From Neorhodopirellula lusitana (GTDB lineage Bacteria > Planctomycetota > Planctomycetia > Pirellulales > Pirellulaceae): a stretch of DNA of 64,000 nucleotides. Below the pieces are notes generated by a model, which had not been told where the DNA came from, ran no database searches, and saw nothing but the letters and a program-made list of their open reading frames with translations. The stretch spans positions 1-64,000 of the forward strand of contig NZ_FXUG01000012.1 of NCBI RefSeq assembly GCF_900182915.1. The letters are read 5' to 3'. Position numbers and translations under genes: made by a program. Of this stretch, positions 54,056 through 63,085 are shown piece by piece (position 1 is the first letter of the stretch; each line of letters opens with the position of its first letter).

Positions 54056-55465
54056 TCAGGCTTTTTTGATCAAGCTTGCGATGGAGGCTTCCAGTGAGTC
54101 GGCAAAGCTTTGCGTTTGGGCAGCGTTGAAGTGATGCGGATCGCATCGCAAGCAAATCTTAAGCACGCGACGGTAGGTGAAGATGGAAATCGTTAGGCGT
54201 GTGCCGGATCGCATCGGCGGGACACCGTAGATATCAGTCATCAGCAAGTTGCCTGCTCGCAGGAGTTGCTTTTCTCGGGGCAGCGGAGTGATGAATCTTT
54301 TGGTTGGGTCGCCGGTGTTCGACACGATTGCGGTTGCCATGCAGCGGCGACTAGCAATCCATCGTTTCAGCCAAGCCGGGTACGGACGCAGGAATGCAAC
54401 CAAGTTCATGAACGGCGTTCGTTGCCGCGTGTGTTTTAAACTGAGCATTTCTTCGCGTAGGGAATCATTAAGTGATTCCGATTCAACGCACTGGGAAGGT
54501 TTACGACGGATCAGTGCGTACGTCACCAGGTTGGCTGCCGTGGCTATCCGCGATTGGATTTCGCGTAAGTCCATGGGCATCATGATGCAAAAGTCTTTTC
54601 GGCTCAGGCGGCCATTGTCTTCGTTCCAGTTGCGCAATGTGACCAGCAAGCGTTCAATCAGGAGTTCGTTGGTTGATTGCCCGCGGACTTCGCCGACTCG
54701 CCTTAGTTCTCGATAGGTCTTGGCGTCGAATTCAAAGCTACACATGCCGGGGAAACTGCCGGTGGTGGCAGTTTGTGTTGAGCCGGTCTTGGGTTCCGCT
54801 GGCTTTGGCTTCGCTAAGGGTTGCACACCGGCGAGGCATTTGATCCCTAACTCACGGGTTGGCTTACCATCGAACTTGCCACTGTCGTCGTTGTAGTTGG
54901 CGACGTCGTACGAGTTTTTGATTCGGGCGCGAAGGGCTTGGGCATCAAACTCGGGAAGCGGTTGATCGATCGGAACGCCGACTTCGGATGCGTAGAACCA
55001 CAACCAGTCGCCAATGAATTGATAAGCACCAATTCCATCACACGATGCATGATGGAATTGCATGGTGACGACGGAGTGTTCTTGGTCGCCTCGAACCCAA
55101 ATTCGCAGCCCGATCTGTTTGCGGATGTCGATTGCTTCCCCGGTGGGCAAATCAATCGCAGCGTCGGGGCAACCCCAGTTGATCTCGACTTGCGAGTCAG
55201 GGGCGGCGATCCAGCAGTCGCGACCTCCCTTGCCTGGGCCGACGATGGCTTGCAGTAGCGGGTGTCGCAGGAGCGTTTTGGCGAGGGCGGCGCGGAATGC
55301 GTCACGATTCAAATCGCCGTTCAATTCCATTTGTACCGCGAACGTCATCGGGTATTCAGAGCGATCGTCCCAAACCATGTAGTCTTCGAACACGCTGAGG
55401 TTCAGCGGGAAGAGTCGAGGGCGCCGGGTGGGTGCCGCGGTTGGGGGGGGCTCAGCGATCGACAT
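54056..55465 (-). CDS. condensation/acyltransferase-superfamily protein (HHxxxDG)
   Basis: A 469-residue cytoplasmic protein of the CoA-dependent acyltransferase / NRPS condensation superfamily. The catalytic motif is FHHASCDGIGAYQFIGDWLW (His 138, His 139, Asp 143). The N-terminal helix region (NLSVFEDYMVWDDRSEYPMT, FRAALAKTLLRHPLLQAIVG) and the C-terminal bridging stretch (GVPPMRSGTRLTISIFTYRR) fit wax-ester-synthase/PapA-like acyltransferases. It probably transfers an acyl group to an alcohol or amine; donor and acceptor are unknown. ATG 55465 is preferred. A TTG at 55525 would add a repetitive VATPVATPIAS leader encoded by a 12-bp tandem repeat. Confidence 0.72.
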   Translation of the reverse strand: MSIAEPPPTAAPTRRPRLFPLNLSVFEDYMVWDDRSEYPMTFAVQMELNGDLNRDAFRAALAKTLLRHPLLQAIVGPGKGGRDCWIAAPDSQVEINWGCPDAAIDLPTGEAIDIRKQIGLRIWVRGDQEHSVVTMQFHHASCDGIGAYQFIGDWLWFYASEVGVPIDQPLPEFDAQALRARIKNSYDVANYNDDSGKFDGKPTRELGIKCLAGVQPLAKPKPAEPKTGSTQTATTGSFPGMCSFEFDAKTYRELRRVGEVRGQSTNELLIERLLVTLRNWNEDNGRLSRKDFCIMMPMDLREIQSRIATAANLVTYALIRRKPSQCVESESLNDSLREEMLSLKHTRQRTPFMNLVAFLRPYPAWLKRWIASRRCMATAIVSNTGDPTKRFITPLPREKQLLRAGNLLMTDIYGVPPMRSGTRLTISIFTYRRVLKICLRCDPHHFNAAQTQSFADSLEASIASLIKKA

Positions 55466-55478
55466 TGAGTGTTTGGAG

Positions 55479-55514
55479 GCAATGGGTGTGGCGACGGGTG
55501 TGGCGACGGGTGTG
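55479..55514. repeat. 12-bp tandem repeat, three units
   Basis: GCAATGGGTGTG followed by two GCGACGGGTGTG units, just upstream of the preferred acyltransferase start. Confidence 0.8.
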
Positions 55515-55842
55515 ACTGAACCCAAGTTCGCGTGTGCGGATGCCGCGTGAGCGGATTCTTGGGGATCGATCGAGATGGGATCGATTGGGATGGGTACACC
55601 CCCAGCCTAGTTAATAAATCAAGAATTGCTCGCTTCCCGTCGTCATGAACCGACCCAGCGGCACCAAAGGTGGATGTTTTGGTCGGTTCTGCGTCGTTTT
55701 TGTTGCTCAATGGGGACCGCGTAGCTATTCTGAAAAGCACGCCTGGGGGTGGTGATTTGGCCTCAGTGTTCCAACTCCATCCGTCTGATGACACTGCTTG
55801 TTTGTCCAGACATTCCTCTTTTCCCGTCGATCTTCGCATCTC
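55515..55842. other. divergent intergenic region
   Basis: No gene recognised. It contains repeated GGGATCGAT-type words near 55562-55592 (GGGGATCGATCGAGATGGGA and a variant) that could be protein-binding sites for the divergent genes. Confidence 0.4.
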
Positions 55843-57279
55843 ATGAACGAAACCCTTACCGTTCCGGCTTTATCGAAGTCGCTCACTCGTCGCTCCGCTT
55901 TCACTCGATCCGTTGCCGCATTGTTGTTTTGCGGTTTGACGTTGATGGGCACGGTTTCCCACGCCCAGGATACGGATGGTGGCGATATCATTTTCGGTAA
56001 CCCGATTGCGGGTATCGATGTGGATGCGACGGGCGTCTTGAAAGTTCGAACCGTTGACCCACGTTTGGCTCAACAGCGTTTGCGGGAAGCCAAGATTCGG
56101 GCACAAACCGAGGATGTGATGCAGACGAGCCCGCTGCGAAAGGTCTCGCTCAATCGCCTGGAAAAAGCCATCGCTGCACATGTCCAAGCGGACCGTCCGT
56201 TCGGTGACGACATTCTGGCCGTAGCCGGACTGACGACCGTTGAATACGTGTTTTACTATCCCGAAACCAAAGACATTGTCGTCGCGGGGCCAGCGGAAGG
56301 GTACGTCGCGGATCCGACCAACCGTTTTGTTGGGATGAAGTCCGGTCGCCCAACGTTGTTGTTGGAAGATCTTGTGACTGCCTTGCGAGCTTATTCACCC
56401 GGCGCGCCGCCGACGCGTGTGATCTCGGTATCGATTGATCCGACACCTGAAGGTTTGGCCCGGATGCAACAGTACTTGAGTGCGGTTGGTGGACGTGCGA
56501 ATCGCGGTGACACATTGCGTTTGGTCCAAGGCTTGAAGCAAAACTTGGGGCTGCAAACCGTGACAATCAAGGGAATCCCAGCCGACACGCACTTTGCCCG
56601 TGTCCTGGTGGAGGCCGATTACCGGATGAAGTTGATCGGTATCGGGCTAGAACAACTGCCCGTTCCTGTACGAAGCTACGTTTCGCGAACCAGCCCTCAG
56701 GCTGTTTCGGCAAACGCTTTAGAGCGTTGGTTCTTCCAACCAAATTACGACGGCGTGTCGGTCAGTGATGATCACTTGGCGATGCGAATCGACGAACGTG
56801 GTGTGCAGTTGGTTGGCCAAGGCGAACGTGTCTTGGGCGGCGGCAAACGAGTGCAAGCTGGCCGTGGTAACCGAGCTAGCCAGGCGTTCACTCAAGAGTT
56901 CACCGATAAGTACCCGATGATTGCTTCGAAGGTGCGTGTTTACGCTGAGCTTCAGCAGTTGATCGACGTTGCGATCGCCGCCGCTTACATTCAAGAACAA
57001 GATTTCTACACCCAAGCGGATTGGTCGATGCCAACGCTAAGCGACGAGCAATCGGTGCCGGTTCAAACCTACACGGCACCTGAAAAGGTCGAGACCGCCG
57101 TGAATGCGATTTGGCGTGGAAACACTCTGATGACCCCTCTGGGTGGTGGAGTGAACATGCAGCCGCGAGTTGCATTCAACAGCGACCGGATGGTCGTTGA
57201 CGCGAACGGTGAAAACGCGAAGGCTCAAGAATCCGCTGGTCCCGCTAATTTGGCTGACGGCCAATGGTGGTGGGACTGA
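55843..57279 (+). CDS. DUF1598-type planctomycete secreted protein
   Basis: A 478-residue exported protein with a signal (FTRSVAALLFCGLTLMGTVS) and the conserved features I associate with the planctomycete family DUF1598: GIDVDATGVLKVRTVDPRLA, SLNRLEKAIAAHVQ, GLTTVEYVFYYPETKDIVVA, GPAEGYVADPTNRFVGMKSG, RPTLLLEDLVTALRAY and DTHFARVLVEADYRMKLIGI. Biochemical function is not known for this family. The C terminus is Gln/Tyr-rich and ends ADGQWWWD. The ATG at 55843 is chosen because it starts the signal region. A small gene follows 200 bases downstream. Confidence 0.78.
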   Translation: MNETLTVPALSKSLTRRSAFTRSVAALLFCGLTLMGTVSHAQDTDGGDIIFGNPIAGIDVDATGVLKVRTVDPRLAQQRLREAKIRAQTEDVMQTSPLRKVSLNRLEKAIAAHVQADRPFGDDILAVAGLTTVEYVFYYPETKDIVVAGPAEGYVADPTNRFVGMKSGRPTLLLEDLVTALRAYSPGAPPTRVISVSIDPTPEGLARMQQYLSAVGGRANRGDTLRLVQGLKQNLGLQTVTIKGIPADTHFARVLVEADYRMKLIGIGLEQLPVPVRSYVSRTSPQAVSANALERWFFQPNYDGVSVSDDHLAMRIDERGVQLVGQGERVLGGGKRVQAGRGNRASQAFTQEFTDKYPMIASKVRVYAELQQLIDVAIAAAYIQEQDFYTQADWSMPTLSDEQSVPVQTYTAPEKVETAVNAIWRGNTLMTPLGGGVNMQPRVAFNSDRMVVDANGENAKAQESAGPANLADGQWWWD

Positions 57280-57479
57280 GTTTGATTGCGTTTGGCAAAT
57301 CAAACGGTTTGGGTGGTTTGCGGGACGCGATTTAAAGATTTGCGTCTGGCGGGCAGTGAATGAACGCCGGGGCGCTTGGCAAACCGAGGCCGTCCATGGC
57401 GCTCGTTGGGCTTGTGAAGCGGCCAACTGGACGTATGATGAAGTTCACCCATTTCCCGACAATTTAGAGGTCAACTAAC

Positions 57480-57659
57480 GTGCTAACCGAAGCCACCGTC
57501 GAAAGAATGTTTCGCGAAATTGTATCGACGAACCAGAACAGCGAAGAAACGTTCGAGCGTGCAGAAGAATTGCTTGAAACTGAACTTCGTGACGAGAGCC
57601 CACTCCGTCACCGTTTGACAGTCGAGCTGGAAGAACTCCGGACTCTGTCAACTAAGTAA
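57480..57659 (+). CDS. small acidic helical protein, 59 residues
   Basis: A short gene starting at GTG 57480, preceded by AGAGG nine bases upstream, and ending at TAA 57657. The product begins MLTEATVERMFREIVSTNQN and ends ELEELRTLSTK. It is rich in Glu and Arg and should be almost entirely alpha-helical, with a heptad-like pattern (FERAEELLETELRDESPLRH). No cysteine, signal peptide or membrane segment. Codon use and start signal look real. I do not recognise the family. It lies between the DUF1598-type gene and the convergent ABC exporter. Confidence 0.7.
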   Translation: MLTEATVERMFREIVSTNQNSEETFERAEELLETELRDESPLRHRLTVELEELRTLSTK

Positions 57660-57729
57660 TCCCACTACCAACCAGGTAGTTGTCTCGTTGACTAGCTCGA
57701 CTCATTGAAGCCGACTAGTCCGATTCACT

Positions 57730-59709
57730 TCAGGCCGCATTTTTAGTTTCTGTGTCACTCATCGCGGTGTGGCACAGATTGCGGTAGAAGCCATTCTTTG
57801 CAAGTAGTTGTTCGTGGGTACCCACGGCGGACACTTGCCCTTGATCCAAGACCGCCACACGATTGGCCAACGCCAATGTGCTGCTTCGGTGAGTCACCAT
57901 GATTCCCGTGCGGTCGATCAAGAACTTTTCCAACGCGTCGTGGATCAGTTGTTCGCTCTCGATATCCACTTGGCTGGTCGCTTCGTCCAGAATCAGGATA
58001 TCCGGGTTTCGCAGGAAGGCTCGCGCCAATGCGATTCGCTGCATCTGGCCGCCGGACAGACGAACGCCCCCGCTGCCCAATAACGATTGGTAGCCGTGTG
58101 GGGTTTTGCGAAGGATGAAGTCGTCGGCGAACGCTAGCTTGGCCGCGCGAACCACATCGTGTGAGTCTGCACTGGGGCTGCCGTATCGAATGTTGTTTTC
58201 GATCGTATCGTCGAACAGCACCGTACGCTGAGTGACCAGTGCGATGCGCTTACGCAAGTCGCGGGTAGCCATCTCGGCAATCGGCACGCCGTCGAGTCGG
58301 ATCTGTCCTTGCCTTGGATCATCGAACCGACAAAGCAGGCTGATCAAGGTGCTTTTGCCGCAACCGTTGGGGCCAACCAACGCGATCGTCTCGCCTTGGG
58401 CGACGGTTAGATCAATGCCTCGTAAGACGGACGGGCCGTGCGAGTATTGGAAGTGGACGTCATCGAAACGCAGTTCTTGATGGGGGCGAGCGACCGTCTT
58501 GGCAATCGCTGGCTCATTGACCCGAATTGGTTCGTCGATGATCTCGTACACACGGGTTGAGGCCGCGATGCCGCGTTGCAGCGCACTCCAAACGTCGGAC
58601 AGCTTTTTGGCTGGATCCGAAGCACCAATCAAGAATGCGAAGAACAATAAGACCTTGCCGTCATCGAGTGGACGATCGCTCATACGAATGCCCAACAGGT
58701 GGGTTTGCTGGTTGATCGTCAGGTAACCGCCCGCAATGATTGCCAGGCCGACAACGCTCAACCCCAGCAATTCACTGGTTCCGCGGGCTGCCGTGTTGTA
58801 GAAGGCCACCTTCATCGAACGGCGATAGTAACCTTGAACATGTTGGCGGAAACGAGCCCGCTCGTGCGCTTGGGTATTGAACGACCGGACCACGCGGATG
58901 CCATTGAAGGCGTCGTTCAGCATGCCGTAGAGGTTGCTCATCTCTTCCATCACGCGGCGACTGGCCCGGCGAATCGATTTGCTGAGCCGGCTCATGACTA
59001 CCGCCACGATCGGCGATACGACCATGACCAGTAAAAGCAGTCGAGGGCAAACCATGGCGGCACCACCCAAGCAGACAAGCATCTTAAGTGGTTCGCGAAT
59101 CAGTCGCCCGATGAGCGTGCTGAGGCCCATGCCGATGTGGGAGACATCGTTGGTTAGCCGACTTGTTAGGTTGGCCGATCCGTTCTCGCCGAAGTGGTCT
59201 AGGTCCAACTGAAGTGCTTTGCGGAAAAACTTTTCTCGCAGTTCCATCACCGTCCCTTCGGCGATGTACTGCACCAGCATCAAGTTAATCGTCAGGGCGA
59301 CCAGCTTGATTGCGGTACCACCGATCAGGATACCGACGACCATCAACAGTGTGTTGAAAGGCCCGGTAGGCGCCCAATTGTTGACGGTCGGTTGGATTTT
59401 GCGAAGCCAATCGGTGGAGTACTCCGCCGTTGATTTCTGGAACTCGAGTTTTGTTTTTTGGACCGTCTCGTCGGCAGCGAGCCCTTGGATTGCCGAGTTA
59501 AGTTCGATGATTTCCTGGTCTGACTGTTCCAGTCGCTGCGTCAGGTAGGTTTTCAGGTCGTGCCCCTCGAAGACCACTTCGACCATGGGGTAGAGGGTGC
59601 CAATGTTGCCTCCCCACATTCCAGCAATTACCAGCGATGTCAGCAGGACCCCTAACAGGGACCAGCGTCGACGTGCGGCCAGTCGCAGGACTCGGCGAAA
59701 TGATTTCAT
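57730..59709 (-). CDS. MsbA-like ABC exporter, fused permease and ATPase
   Basis: A 659-residue half-transporter that works as a homodimer in the inner membrane. The N-terminal helices start after MKSFRRVLRLAARRRWSLLG, and the coupling region includes FFRKALQLDLDHFGENGSAN and SRLTNDVSHIGMGLSTLIGR. The ATPase domain has Walker A ALVGPNGCGKSTLISLLCRF, signature VRLSGGQMQRIALARAFLR, Walker B ILILDEATSQVD and the switch His in IMVTHRSS. An unusual extracytoplasmic segment between helices 1 and 2 (about 45-110) is long and polar. Family precedent is export of lipid A or another lipid-linked glycan; the substrate here is not fixed by context. ATG 59709 is chosen over the TTG/ATG further upstream. 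Confidence 0.92.
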   Translation of the reverse strand: MKSFRRVLRLAARRRWSLLGVLLTSLVIAGMWGGNIGTLYPMVEVVFEGHDLKTYLTQRLEQSDQEIIELNSAIQGLAADETVQKTKLEFQKSTAEYSTDWLRKIQPTVNNWAPTGPFNTLLMVVGILIGGTAIKLVALTINLMLVQYIAEGTVMELREKFFRKALQLDLDHFGENGSANLTSRLTNDVSHIGMGLSTLIGRLIREPLKMLVCLGGAAMVCPRLLLLVMVVSPIVAVVMSRLSKSIRRASRRVMEEMSNLYGMLNDAFNGIRVVRSFNTQAHERARFRQHVQGYYRRSMKVAFYNTAARGTSELLGLSVVGLAIIAGGYLTINQQTHLLGIRMSDRPLDDGKVLLFFAFLIGASDPAKKLSDVWSALQRGIAASTRVYEIIDEPIRVNEPAIAKTVARPHQELRFDDVHFQYSHGPSVLRGIDLTVAQGETIALVGPNGCGKSTLISLLCRFDDPRQGQIRLDGVPIAEMATRDLRKRIALVTQRTVLFDDTIENNIRYGSPSADSHDVVRAAKLAFADDFILRKTPHGYQSLLGSGGVRLSGGQMQRIALARAFLRNPDILILDEATSQVDIESEQLIHDALEKFLIDRTGIMVTHRSSTLALANRVAVLDQGQVSAVGTHEQLLAKNGFYRNLCHTAMSDTETKNAA

Positions 59710-59875
59710 GGCGAGAGAATGACACAAGTTGAGGATCGTGAGGATCAAAACACCTTGTATCAGCTATCTAAAACTGCTCGCCAGACAGATTTTCGCACCG
59801 TAAAAGACGGCGCGGCGGCTGTTTCACTTCTCAAGTAGATCGCCAGGGGGCCGGTTGATTGCCCACCACTTCATT

Positions 59876-59905
59876 GTAGAGCGATTGTCCCAATCGCTTG
59901 GGATT
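59876..59905. repeat. palindrome AGCGATTG-TCC-CAATCGCT
   Basis: A perfect 8-bp inverted repeat (59881-59899) in the gap between the ABC exporter and the pilus-like operon. The core CGATTGTCC-CAATCG also occurs in the interior of the MITE at 626-760. Confidence 0.6.
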
Positions 59906-59977
59906 TGGCGGGCTACAGCCTGATTTCAGACGATCGCCGACAACCGTCCTACTCTCGCAGAGTGAGTGACGACCGGA

Positions 59978-61387
59978 TTACTGCATGACGTCGCTGAGCT
60001 TTTGAGCTGGTTTGAGCTCATAGGGCTGGCCATCGATTTCGAGCGTCACGCTTCGGTTGGATACCGCAGTGACTTTCCCGCTGACTGAACCGATTTCGAA
60101 CTCGTCGCCAATCTTCAGTTTCAACGTTTTTCCTCGAGTTCGGACGCTCATCCAAGCTGTCCAGTCGTCTCGACCTTGAACAAGCGCGGTCAAGAACGTT
60201 TGCGTGGAGTCATCAAACCCTTCGCGAATCACGGGAGGTGGCGGAATCGGAGCCACTTGCGGGGTGATGGTGACCGTTCTGGTGGATTGACGATTGGGGT
60301 AACCGTTGTCGATCGCCACCAGTTCAAAGGAAAACGGCTGGGCTGGTTTGGGAACTGCCGGTGTGTCGCTGGGTGTGTCGGACGCCGGGGGTTCCGAGTC
60401 GGCCGAGGAATCTGAGTCAGCCGAGTTGGAGTCGCCCGCATCTGAGTCAGCTGAGTTTGAGTCAGCTGAGTTTGTGTCAGCAGAATCGGATTCTTCGGCT
60501 GGGGCAGAACCTTCGGCTGTCTTGGCGGGTTCAGGTTTCTTCGGTGGTGCGGGCGGGGTCACGACTAGGCGTTGCGAGTCTTGGTTCCACGAGGCCCATG
60601 GGGGCAGGTCGCCTTCGACCTTGACCTCGATCGAGTCGCCTTCAGGATCCTCGAATTGGAATTTGAACTCGTTAGACCGGCCCATCGTGGCGACCAAACG
60701 CTCGTCGCCACGGTAGCGTGGCGGTTGGTTTGGTGGTTCGAAGAAGTTCCGGTTCAGGATGTCTTGTTGGTACTGTTCATATGACTGGCTGATTCGCCAG
60801 GAGGGTTCTTCGGTGGGGACCGTGGGTTTGGCATCGGCGATGTTCAGTGAAATCGCGTCGATCACCATCACGATGCTAAGCATGTCTTCGGTTGCAGCGG
60901 CGTCCTCTTTCACGCGACGGCCGGATTGTCGCACGGGTGCGAACAGCAGTTCACGGATGCGGTGCAATTGGTCGTGGGCCTGGACCGCGTAGACCAGGTC
61001 GATCACGCCGGGTAGGTCCGTTTTTCCGGAAACGCGAAAGGCGAAGCGGCGATACAAATCGCCGACCGGCACGTCGCTAACAGGGTCAACGACTGCGTCT
61101 TGGATTCCGGTGGCTCGGACGGTGTCGAGTAACCATGACTGGTACGAGTTCTGGGCGACTTGCGGATTGCTGGATAGCGATCGCACCTTGTATTCACCGA
61201 GTTGTCGTTCGGCTTCGGCGCCGGCAAGCCAGCGCATCTGCATCGTTTCGGCTTCGCTCGTCAAGGAACTCAGTCGGTTCTGGCGGAACTGGACCGCGTC
61301 TCGGTATTGAGTGAAGCACCACTGGGCAAGCACGACCACAAGCAGTCCGCCGACGCCAATCGCTAGATATCGTTCACGCTGGTTCAT
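59978..61387 (-). CDS. PilO/GspM-like protein fused to CADG-type and PilP-like domains
   Basis: A 469-residue inner-membrane protein. One N-terminal helix (YLAIGVGGLLVVVLAQWCFT) is followed by a coiled-coil and a ferredoxin-like region as in PilO/GspM (LLDTVRATGIQDAVVDPVSD, DLVYAVQAHDQLHRIRELLF). Next is an Ig/cadherin-like stretch (FKFQFEDPEGDSIEVKVEGD; FELVAIDNGYPNRQSTRTVT) split by a low-complexity Asp/Ser insertion. The C-terminal domain (LKLKIGDEFEIGSVSGKVTA, VTLEIDGQPYELKP) resembles the beta domain of PilP/GspC. It starts 4 bases inside the end of the PilM-PilN-like gene. Inference: part of the alignment platform of a type IV pilus or type II secretion system. Pil names are by architecture. 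Confidence 0.65.
   Translation of the reverse strand: MNQRERYLAIGVGGLLVVVLAQWCFTQYRDAVQFRQNRLSSLTSEAETMQMRWLAGAEAERQLGEYKVRSLSSNPQVAQNSYQSWLLDTVRATGIQDAVVDPVSDVPVGDLYRRFAFRVSGKTDLPGVIDLVYAVQAHDQLHRIRELLFAPVRQSGRRVKEDAAATEDMLSIVMVIDAISLNIADAKPTVPTEEPSWRISQSYEQYQQDILNRNFFEPPNQPPRYRGDERLVATMGRSNEFKFQFEDPEGDSIEVKVEGDLPPWASWNQDSQRLVVTPPAPPKKPEPAKTAEGSAPAEESDSADTNSADSNSADSDAGDSNSADSDSSADSEPPASDTPSDTPAVPKPAQPFSFELVAIDNGYPNRQSTRTVTITPQVAPIPPPPVIREGFDDSTQTFLTALVQGRDDWTAWMSVRTRGKTLKLKIGDEFEIGSVSGKVTAVSNRSVTLEIDGQPYELKPAQKLSDVMQ
60395..60490. repeat. imperfect 15-bp repeat coding for Asp/Ser-rich linker
   Basis: Units around GAGTCAGCTGAGTTT encode a DSNSADSDAGDSNSAD linker on the minus strand within the PilO-like gene. 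The best copies are consecutive at about 60443-60472. Confidence 0.75.
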
Positions 61388-62943
61388 AGTGTTGCCTCCT
61401 TTGAACCGGACTCGTTGGCACTGGCTGCATCCGAATCGGGCTGGCTGGAGCTGTCCTGGTCAGGGCTGGATTGTGTTGGATTCATCCGCGCGTATCGTTC
61501 GGTTTGGACCGCGTCGGCATTGACTGAAATGGTTTGTGTCATTTGCCAGCGATAGGCGTCTTGGGTCGCCAGCTGGGTAACTTTGTCGCCGGTCACTTGA
61601 TGAGCATCGTCCCGCATTGCGGATTCAAGTTCGACGATCACGTCGGGCGAGGTCACGCGGCCGGTGACGACCAATCGGCCGCCACCTTCACGCGAGTCAG
61701 CGGTTGCGGAAATCTCTTGAAGCATCAACTGGTCGGCTCCCGGCATTCGGGAGGCCAGTCGTTGTAGCTCTTCCAGCCAATTGACATCTCCGTTCAGGAA
61801 TTGGTCGACGCGGTCGGTGCGGGCGATCATTTCCTCGGCCGCCTTCGACTTATCTTTCATTTCCGCGTTGGCAGCAGCTTGTTGATCGATCTGGTCGTCG
61901 AGTTGCGAAAGCGTTGACATCAACATCCAAATCAAGCCAGCGGCCACGGCGACCGGGATGCCAATCATGGCAGCTATTTTTCGACGATCGGTTTGAACTT
62001 CGATCGTCTTGCGAGGATTTTCGAAGTCAATCAGCTCGTCAGCATGTTTGGCGTGGGCAGCCAGCAATCCGACCAGTGGTGCAAGCCGACCGACGGTTTG
62101 CCCAACAGAGTCCTTCGCGGCGGGATCGGCACCGACTAGTTCAAACGGATCGATCAGGTCTGTTTGGCAAGGTTTGGTTTGTTGTTCGGCAAGCCGGTCG
62201 CCAAGCCGTTGGATTTCAACAGCGTGTCGATCAGCGGTTCCCCACATCACGACATTGCAGTTTGTCCCCGCAGCGCCACAAGCCATCATGCTGCGGCGAA
62301 TCTCGCCAGCCAGCGCGTTGGTGCGAGCCGGCATTTCTTTGGGTAATCGGACTGAGCGAACGAAGACGACTTTGTCATCTCGCAGCAGCACAATTTCCGC
62401 TTCGTCACTAACCAGGTCAATCAATGCCAGCGTCGCGCCGGACTGGGAACGAGCGGGAAGCTTGTCGCGATAAATTCGGTACAGAGCCGCTGCCGCGATC
62501 GGACGCAATGCGATTCGTTTCAGCGTCCAACCGAACGCTTCAACGTTCTTGCGGATCGGGTTGAGGTGGTTCGGGCCGGTCGCCGAGACGATCGCCTTGA
62601 TGCTGTTGTCATCGACTTGGGTGGTGATGAAGTCGACCGTCGCACTGTCACCGGCGGCAGCAAATTGCCGGATGGCTTGGAAGCGGACCATGTCGGGCAG
62701 TTCTTCCACCGGAACGGGTGGGAAGTCCATTTGCCGCAATTCGGCCCGGTCTCGGCCCAAAGCAATTAAACAGTCGTATTTAGTTGCAGGTCGGCTCGCG
62801 ATCCATTCTTTCAGGGCTGTGATTGGGCCATCCTTGCCAACCGGCAAGATAGCGGCATCTCGCAAACGCGTTCGCGCGCCATCGGATTCACCGATCACAA
62901 GGCGAAGCTGTTCGTCGTCCCAGTCGATTACGATTTGTTGCAT
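61384..62943 (-). CDS. PilM-PilN-like fusion protein
   Basis: A 519-residue protein. Residues 1-300 look like the actin-like PilM / cytoplasmic GspL fold: MQQIVIDWDDEQLRLVIGES, DCLIALGRDRAELRQMDFPP, FQAIRQFAAAGDSATVDFIT, ATLALIDLVSDEAEIVLLRD, VRSVRLPKEMPARTNALAGE and CNVVMWGTADR. After DFENPRKTIEVQTDRRK comes a transmembrane helix (IAAMIGIPVAVAAGLIWMLM), a coiled-coil (QAAANAEMKDKSKAAEEMIA) and a PilN-like ferredoxin domain (LVVTGRVTSPDVIVELESAM). PilM and PilN are normally separate proteins joined by the PilN N-terminal tail; here one chain replaces both, as in GspL. The stop overlaps the start of the PilO-like gene (ATGA). Confidence 0.7.
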   Translation of the reverse strand: MQQIVIDWDDEQLRLVIGESDGARTRLRDAAILPVGKDGPITALKEWIASRPATKYDCLIALGRDRAELRQMDFPPVPVEELPDMVRFQAIRQFAAAGDSATVDFITTQVDDNSIKAIVSATGPNHLNPIRKNVEAFGWTLKRIALRPIAAAALYRIYRDKLPARSQSGATLALIDLVSDEAEIVLLRDDKVVFVRSVRLPKEMPARTNALAGEIRRSMMACGAAGTNCNVVMWGTADRHAVEIQRLGDRLAEQQTKPCQTDLIDPFELVGADPAAKDSVGQTVGRLAPLVGLLAAHAKHADELIDFENPRKTIEVQTDRRKIAAMIGIPVAVAAGLIWMLMSTLSQLDDQIDQQAAANAEMKDKSKAAEEMIARTDRVDQFLNGDVNWLEELQRLASRMPGADQLMLQEISATADSREGGGRLVVTGRVTSPDVIVELESAMRDDAHQVTGDKVTQLATQDAYRWQMTQTISVNADAVQTERYARMNPTQSSPDQDSSSQPDSDAASANESGSKEATL

Positions 62944-63085
62944 GGATTCAGATGGATAGTTTTAGGGGCCCAGCGCGGGGCGTGGATCTTGGTGCGGTAG
63001 TCTAGTTGGGGATCTGGCCGTTGACTTGCGGAAGCGGTCGCATCTCGAAATCGGGAACCATTTTTGCCCGGTTTGCAATGTCGTT

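Noticed and set aside
53704-54069. 121-codon open frame after the response regulator
   Set aside because: Overlaps the end of the regulator and of the convergent acyltransferase gene; composition looks non-coding.
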